From the NCBI GenBank assembly GCA_015146655.1, contig VKHL01000003.1, positions 372,001-436,000 on the forward strand: 64,000 bases of DNA. Direction: 5' to 3'. This stretch comes from Ochromonas danica (taxonomy: Eukaryota; Sar; Chrysophyceae; Chromulinales; Chromulinaceae). The translations under genes were made by a program, and so were the position numbers. Each line of letters opens with the position of its first letter. Position 1 is the stretch's first letter. Positions 58,990 through 64,000 of this stretch are shown in pieces. The notes below the pieces were generated by a model, which made no database searches, was not told where the DNA came from, and worked only from the letters and a program-made list of their open reading frames with translations.

Positions 58990-59769
58990 ATGCTCCGTAA
59001 AGTAACGCTAGGAGCTCTCACCGCTTTTGCAGGACATACTGGTGTCATCTATTATCGTAATCAAGAACATTTCCAAAAGGCTGAGCGCCAGTTGTATAAT
59101 GAGCTGAACACCTCCATTCCAGCTGAATTCCGTGTGGGAGGAACAGATGATCAAATTATGGATTGCATGCATAGTGGAGATGTGATCTTAATGAGGAAGA
59201 AACTTCATTTACAGTATCTTCCCGTGGCTCTCTATGCTTACCTTTATCGCTGGCTTTTCCAAACTGAATGTGATCATCTTGCAATTATTGCTGTTGACAA
59301 AGTTGGCCGAGTTTATTTAGTAGAAAATACTGCCTTTTCAGGAGTGAAGATTCGCCCTTTTAAAGATCGCATTGCCCATTCTCAGTCTGAATTGATCGTG
59401 TTTTTCCCCGTGGAGCCCACTGAACGCAAGGTGAACATTGACCCACTCATTAAGAAGGTATCAGATGGGACGTTGATATCCAAGCCTGAAGTGTTGACGT
59501 TCGCTGAGGGTCTAACTTCCTACCTGTGGAGTAAAGCTCTGCAGCGAGTGGGTGTGACTCAGAAGAGCAATGAGACATATTTCTGCCCCAATTCACTATT
59601 TGCGAAAGAAACACTCGCTGCCATGGGGTTAGAAATGAAGCTAACTTCTGACTCTTTTCCTGAGGTCACCACTACAACCTTTGCAGAGCGACAAGTCTTC
59701 ATGCGGGACGTGGAGAAGAATAAAGTTTTCACCATTGCTCCTGAAGCTGTTCTTATTCGTACGAGGTGA
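58990..59769 (+). CDS. permuted NlpC/P60 (YiiX-like) papain-fold protein
   Basis: Intronless, 259 residues. A hydrophobic or amphipathic N-terminus (about 1-20) suggests a membrane anchor or organelle signal. CMHSGDVILMRKK starts the domain, followed by CDHLAIIAVD with the putative catalytic His, and much later NETYFCPNSLFAKETL with the putative catalytic Cys. The His-before-Cys order is that of the circularly permuted NlpC/P60 families (YiiX/YaeF, LRAT-like), which act as amidases or acyltransferases. Substrate not known. The gene lies 216 bp upstream of gamma-tubulin on the same strand. Confidence 0.72.
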   Translation: MLRKVTLGALTAFAGHTGVIYYRNQEHFQKAERQLYNELNTSIPAEFRVGGTDDQIMDCMHSGDVILMRKKLHLQYLPVALYAYLYRWLFQTECDHLAIIAVDKVGRVYLVENTAFSGVKIRPFKDRIAHSQSELIVFFPVEPTERKVNIDPLIKKVSDGTLISKPEVLTFAEGLTSYLWSKALQRVGVTQKSNETYFCPNSLFAKETLAAMGLEMKLTSDSFPEVTTTTFAERQVFMRDVEKNKVFTIAPEAVLIRTR

Positions 59770-59958
59770 TAGTTTACTGGATAGTTAAATTTGTAACTGC
59801 AAAGCAAACACTTAGACTGTAAGATTAGACCAACAGTTCTTTCACCACTTCACCACCATTTTGAAAAAACACATCATAAAAATAGTTTTTTCAGGTTTTT
59901 AAATTTCACAAAGAAATCGAGCAGACTTGTCGAGGAAATCCTCTCCAAGACAATCTAA

Positions 59959-61677
<1,719 letters not shown>

Positions 61678-62019
61678 TCACGGATCTTAATGCTTATTAC
61701 GCGACCTTGAATACTATTGAAGTTCATCTTCAATTGAGGTTGCGAGGATGTCTGCTTTTATCCCTGGGCTTGTGACCTTTTAATCGACAGGAACTCTTCT
61801 ATCAAACTAACTTAAAAAAACTGCGCCTTTTAAAAAACAGTATAGTCTGCTTGTTGATGATTGCTTCTTTTCTTCATTAGAGCAGCATTTCCAACAGAAA
61901 CAACGATGGCATGTTTCCTTTTGCTCTTTCACATCTTGAGAAATTGGTTAATGATTACCCTAAACTGTTAGAAAGTGAATGTAAATGCACACCCTCTCCT
62001 GTCTGCCTGTCTTATCTTA
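61678..62019. other. convergent gap with the left copy of a duplicated block
   Basis: 342 bp. Block 61845-61887 (GTCTGCTTGTTGATGATTGC start) is repeated at 63228-63270. Block 62001-62060, which includes the end of the next gene, is repeated at 63285-63346. Confidence 0.6.
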
Positions 62020-62877
62020 TTAGAAGCAGATTCCGGGATTGTTCCCATCATGTGCAGCAGAATAGAATCGTTCTAATTGATACTTCAAAGATTCTTTAGC
62101 ATCTATGAAGTTCAGCAAAATATTGGAATCAGTAAACGGGCCTTGACCATATTTCTTCATTCCTTCGAGTATAAACTCACTTGCCCAAGGCGATAGACCG
62201 ACTAATTCGTCTACAGTGGCTTCTAAACATCCGAGCCAGGCGTATAGCACAAGAGCATCACAGCGGTCGCTCGCAGGATTATTCAAGTCATTCACCAAGT
62301 CTTTTAAAGCACGCTGGCATGCATTCATTGATCCTACAGCTCGTTCACAGTCATCAAAATCAATGCCCAAATCGTGTAGTTGTTCACCACCGGCAGCTTC
62401 AAATGTACAATCATTAGTATTTAGATTGTCACGAGCTGTATTGATAATGCTATCCTCAAATTGTCCACTAGGTGTTAGTAAATAATGCGTAAATACTACT
62501 TCAATTCCTCCAATTGAAGCATCATAAGTTCTATCGAATAGAACATTGAATTGGGCAGGGAGACCGTCAGTGTTCTTCAACTTCTTGCATTTGGCCTTCA
62601 GATCATTTCGCTTGTCCAACAAAATCTTGGGAAAACAATGCGGTTCCCACATCGAAATTCCTCTACCAAAATCTTTTAATTTGCCGTCAGTTTGGCACAG
62701 CTTGGGTTGGTCTTTGACAAATTCATAATACTGCCATTCTTCCCCACCAAAAGGATCAGAACCCTCCAGATAACTTCTGTGACATTCATAGATAGTTGCA
62801 ATGCTTCCAGACTCTGATTTCAAAGCTAACGAGGATGCACCTCGCGCAGCCTCGATATCTTGTTGTCTTCCAGCCAT
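62020..62877 (-). CDS. uncharacterised soluble protein
   Basis: Intronless, 285 residues, no signal peptide or membrane helix. No family recognised. Visible features: Cys in CHRSYLEG, LCQTDG, EPHCFP, CKKL, NDCTFEAAG, DDCERA, NACQRA, DRCDAL and WLGCLEA, an aromatic WQYYEFV, and a mostly helical second half (ACQRALKDLVNDL, LVLYAWLGCLEATVDELVGL, SLKYQLERFYSAA). Unlike its neighbours it contains no homopolymer runs. Its 3' end is duplicated in the same orientation 1.28 kb away, beyond its own start. The upstream region carries three tandem CGAAAATC units at 63012-63034. Confidence 0.75.
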   Translation of the reverse strand: MAGRQQDIEAARGASSLALKSESGSIATIYECHRSYLEGSDPFGGEEWQYYEFVKDQPKLCQTDGKLKDFGRGISMWEPHCFPKILLDKRNDLKAKCKKLKNTDGLPAQFNVLFDRTYDASIGGIEVVFTHYLLTPSGQFEDSIINTARDNLNTNDCTFEAAGGEQLHDLGIDFDDCERAVGSMNACQRALKDLVNDLNNPASDRCDALVLYAWLGCLEATVDELVGLSPWASEFILEGMKKYGQGPFTDSNILLNFIDAKESLKYQLERFYSAAHDGNNPGICF

Positions 62878-63458
62878 GCAAGTTATGGTTGGTTGTCTTC
62901 CAGCCTGTTGTCCCTTTCGGAGTGTGTTGGAAGTATTGCTGTTGAGAGTTTAAACCCCTTGTTTTCGACTTCGGCTTTCACCACCAGTTGTTAGGGTGCG
63001 CAGGGGAAAGTCGAAAATCCGAAAATCCGAAAATGGAGCTCCAGACCAAGCTTACAATTACTGTTAGTTTTCTTGTCCAACAAGTAATAGCATTTGATGG
63101 TTCTTGTACACAGGAACACGATCAAGCTCCTGTTGTACCAAAGAAAAAGAACTAGAGAGTCCCCATCAACTGTAGGGATGACTTTCAAGACGATAAGAAA
63201 TGGAGCGTCTTCAATCTAGTGTTTATTGTCTGGTTGTTGACGATTGCTTCTTTTCTTCATTACAGCAGTATGTCTGCCTCCCATGTCTGCCTGACTCATC
63301 TTATTAGAAGCAAATTATATGGGATTGTGCCCATCATGTTCAGCAGCCTTCGACCCGGCCCATTTGCTTGTGGCGTCATCGAAAATGAGTGACACAGCAG
63401 AGAAACAACAGAAGAGAAGAGCGAATCTCATCCAAATACTCGACCAATTGAAAGGAAG
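62878..63458. promoter_or_regulatory. divergent upstream region with the right copy of the duplicated block
   Basis: 581 bp. Three tandem CGAAAATC units at 63012-63034, about 140 bp before the minus-strand start. Blocks at 63228-63270 and 63285-63346 repeat sequence from 61845 and 62001. A small frame, MSDTAEKQQKRRANLIQILD (63385) to a stop at 63468, overlaps the next start. Confidence 0.55.
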
Positions 63459-64000
63459 ATGTCCGTAGAGCTACCTCCTCGCTACAGCAATCTCTTTGTT
63501 GAAGATCTCCGTCATATTATTAAGGTTGATGCTGAAAGAGTGGATCATTATTATGATATCAATTCGTGGAAGAACTCGGATTCTATTTTGTGTACTTTTC
63601 AATTCTATAATAACTCTTCCACAATGTCAGAAGAAGATACATCCAAGAGCACTGATCAACTTCCTGAGGTCGAAGTAACTCTCCAATTACCTGCTGTATT
63701 GATAATAACAACAGAAGATGACCACTGGAAGAATATGAGGTTTTCATGTATACTCCAGCAACACCATGCTAACCGAACACTCTACTCTCTTCATAACAAT
63801 TTGCCTTTTCCAAAGGCTTCAAATCTCTATCCTGTCCATAAAATACCTTTGAGGTTACTAAGTGCTGGAAAGATGAACCTCGAACCTCCTCTCAGAACAA
63901 TGATGAAGACTCATGTATGGACTGAAGGTCATCATCGAACCATAGCCTCAATCTTCTTGTCCATGATGATGACTATTCTAATGTGCATCAATCATATATT
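63459..64000 (+). CDS. uncharacterised protein, open at the window end
   Basis: A frame of 180 codons without a stop runs from ATG 63459 to the edge. It begins MSVELPPRYSNLFVEDLRHI and includes VEVTLQLPAVLIIT, ILQQHHANRTLYSLHNN and HKIPLRLLSAGK, then a His/Met-rich and hydrophobic stretch. No family recognised. Length and lack of stops support a real gene, but splicing downstream cannot be judged. A 28-codon frame starting at 63385 overlaps its start and could be an upstream ORF or the true first exon. Confidence 0.5.
   Translation, partial: MSVELPPRYSNLFVEDLRHIIKVDAERVDHYYDINSWKNSDSILCTFQFYNNSSTMSEEDTSKSTDQLPEVEVTLQLPAVLIITTEDDHWKNMRFSCILQQHHANRTLYSLHNNLPFPKASNLYPVHKIPLRLLSAGKMNLEPPLRTMMKTHVWTEGHHRTIASIFLSMMMTILMCINHI

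Overview
The window is nuclear DNA from a unicellular eukaryote. Genes are intron-containing or intronless with GT-AG introns of about 50-400 bp (acceptors usually TAG), the standard stop codons are all used, and there are no bacterial operons. The content suggests a flagellated protist: a NEK1-like kinase, an enolase-4-like protein, a calcyphosin-like and a second EF-hand protein, gamma-tubulin, an integrin-like beta-propeller protein and a SWEET transporter. I cannot place it in a phylum from the sequence alone. Coding sequence is full of triplet-repeat low complexity (poly-E, S, G, Q, A/P) and noncoding DNA is rich in microsatellites.

Layout: 1-210 end of an Ser/Arg-rich protein (+); 1525-3210 calcyphosin-like EF-hand protein (-); 3795-4589 secreted GH25 lysozyme (+); 4899-10213 NEK1-like kinase (-); 10761-11354 Rab5/Rab22-type GTPase (-); 11827-12624 fatty-acid/sterol hydroxylase (+); 12992-14260 ALG7 (+); 14840-16700 cyclin K-like, 7 exons (+); 17795-20244 ankyrin protein (-); 21054-24995 secreted alpha/beta hydrolase (+); 25214-25538 DPM2 (-); 25918-28529 MRG15-like chromatin protein (+); 28858-31728 PI 4-kinase beta with PH domain (-); 32592-33434 SWEET (+); 33884-39733 large zinc-ribbon protein (+); 40190-41965 seven-bladed FG-GAP membrane protein (-); 42302-44036 ENO4-like pseudoenzyme (+); 44142-44482 small coiled-coil gene (-); 45088-45899 gene with a frame-breaking 29-bp duplication (-); 46313-47371 retroelement fossil ending in a fold-back; 48018-48495 ATC satellite with an assembly gap; 48918-49718 phytol/polyprenol kinase-like (-); 50306-52184 EF-hand protein (+); 53483-58654 HUWE1/UPL1-type HECT ligase (-); 58990-59769 permuted NlpC/P60-like protein (+); 59986-61677 gamma-tubulin (+); 62020-62877 unknown (-); 63459-end unknown, open (+).

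Two functional themes recur: flagellum/centrosome (NEK1, ENO4, EF-hand proteins, gamma-tubulin) and dolichol/isoprenoid and N-glycosylation chemistry (ALG7, DPM2, polyprenol-type kinase). They are interspersed with housekeeping genes, so I do not claim a gene cluster. Strands alternate strongly: about nine head-to-head pairs share short intergenic regions, and several of these carry the palindrome AACGCGTT, a candidate shared promoter element. I found no self-contained new defence or mobile system. The most notable leads are this promoter palindrome, the unknown gene at 62020-62877 flanked by direct repeats, the DNA fold-backs at 46078-46236 and 47290-47388, the 29-bp duplication, and unusual domain architectures.
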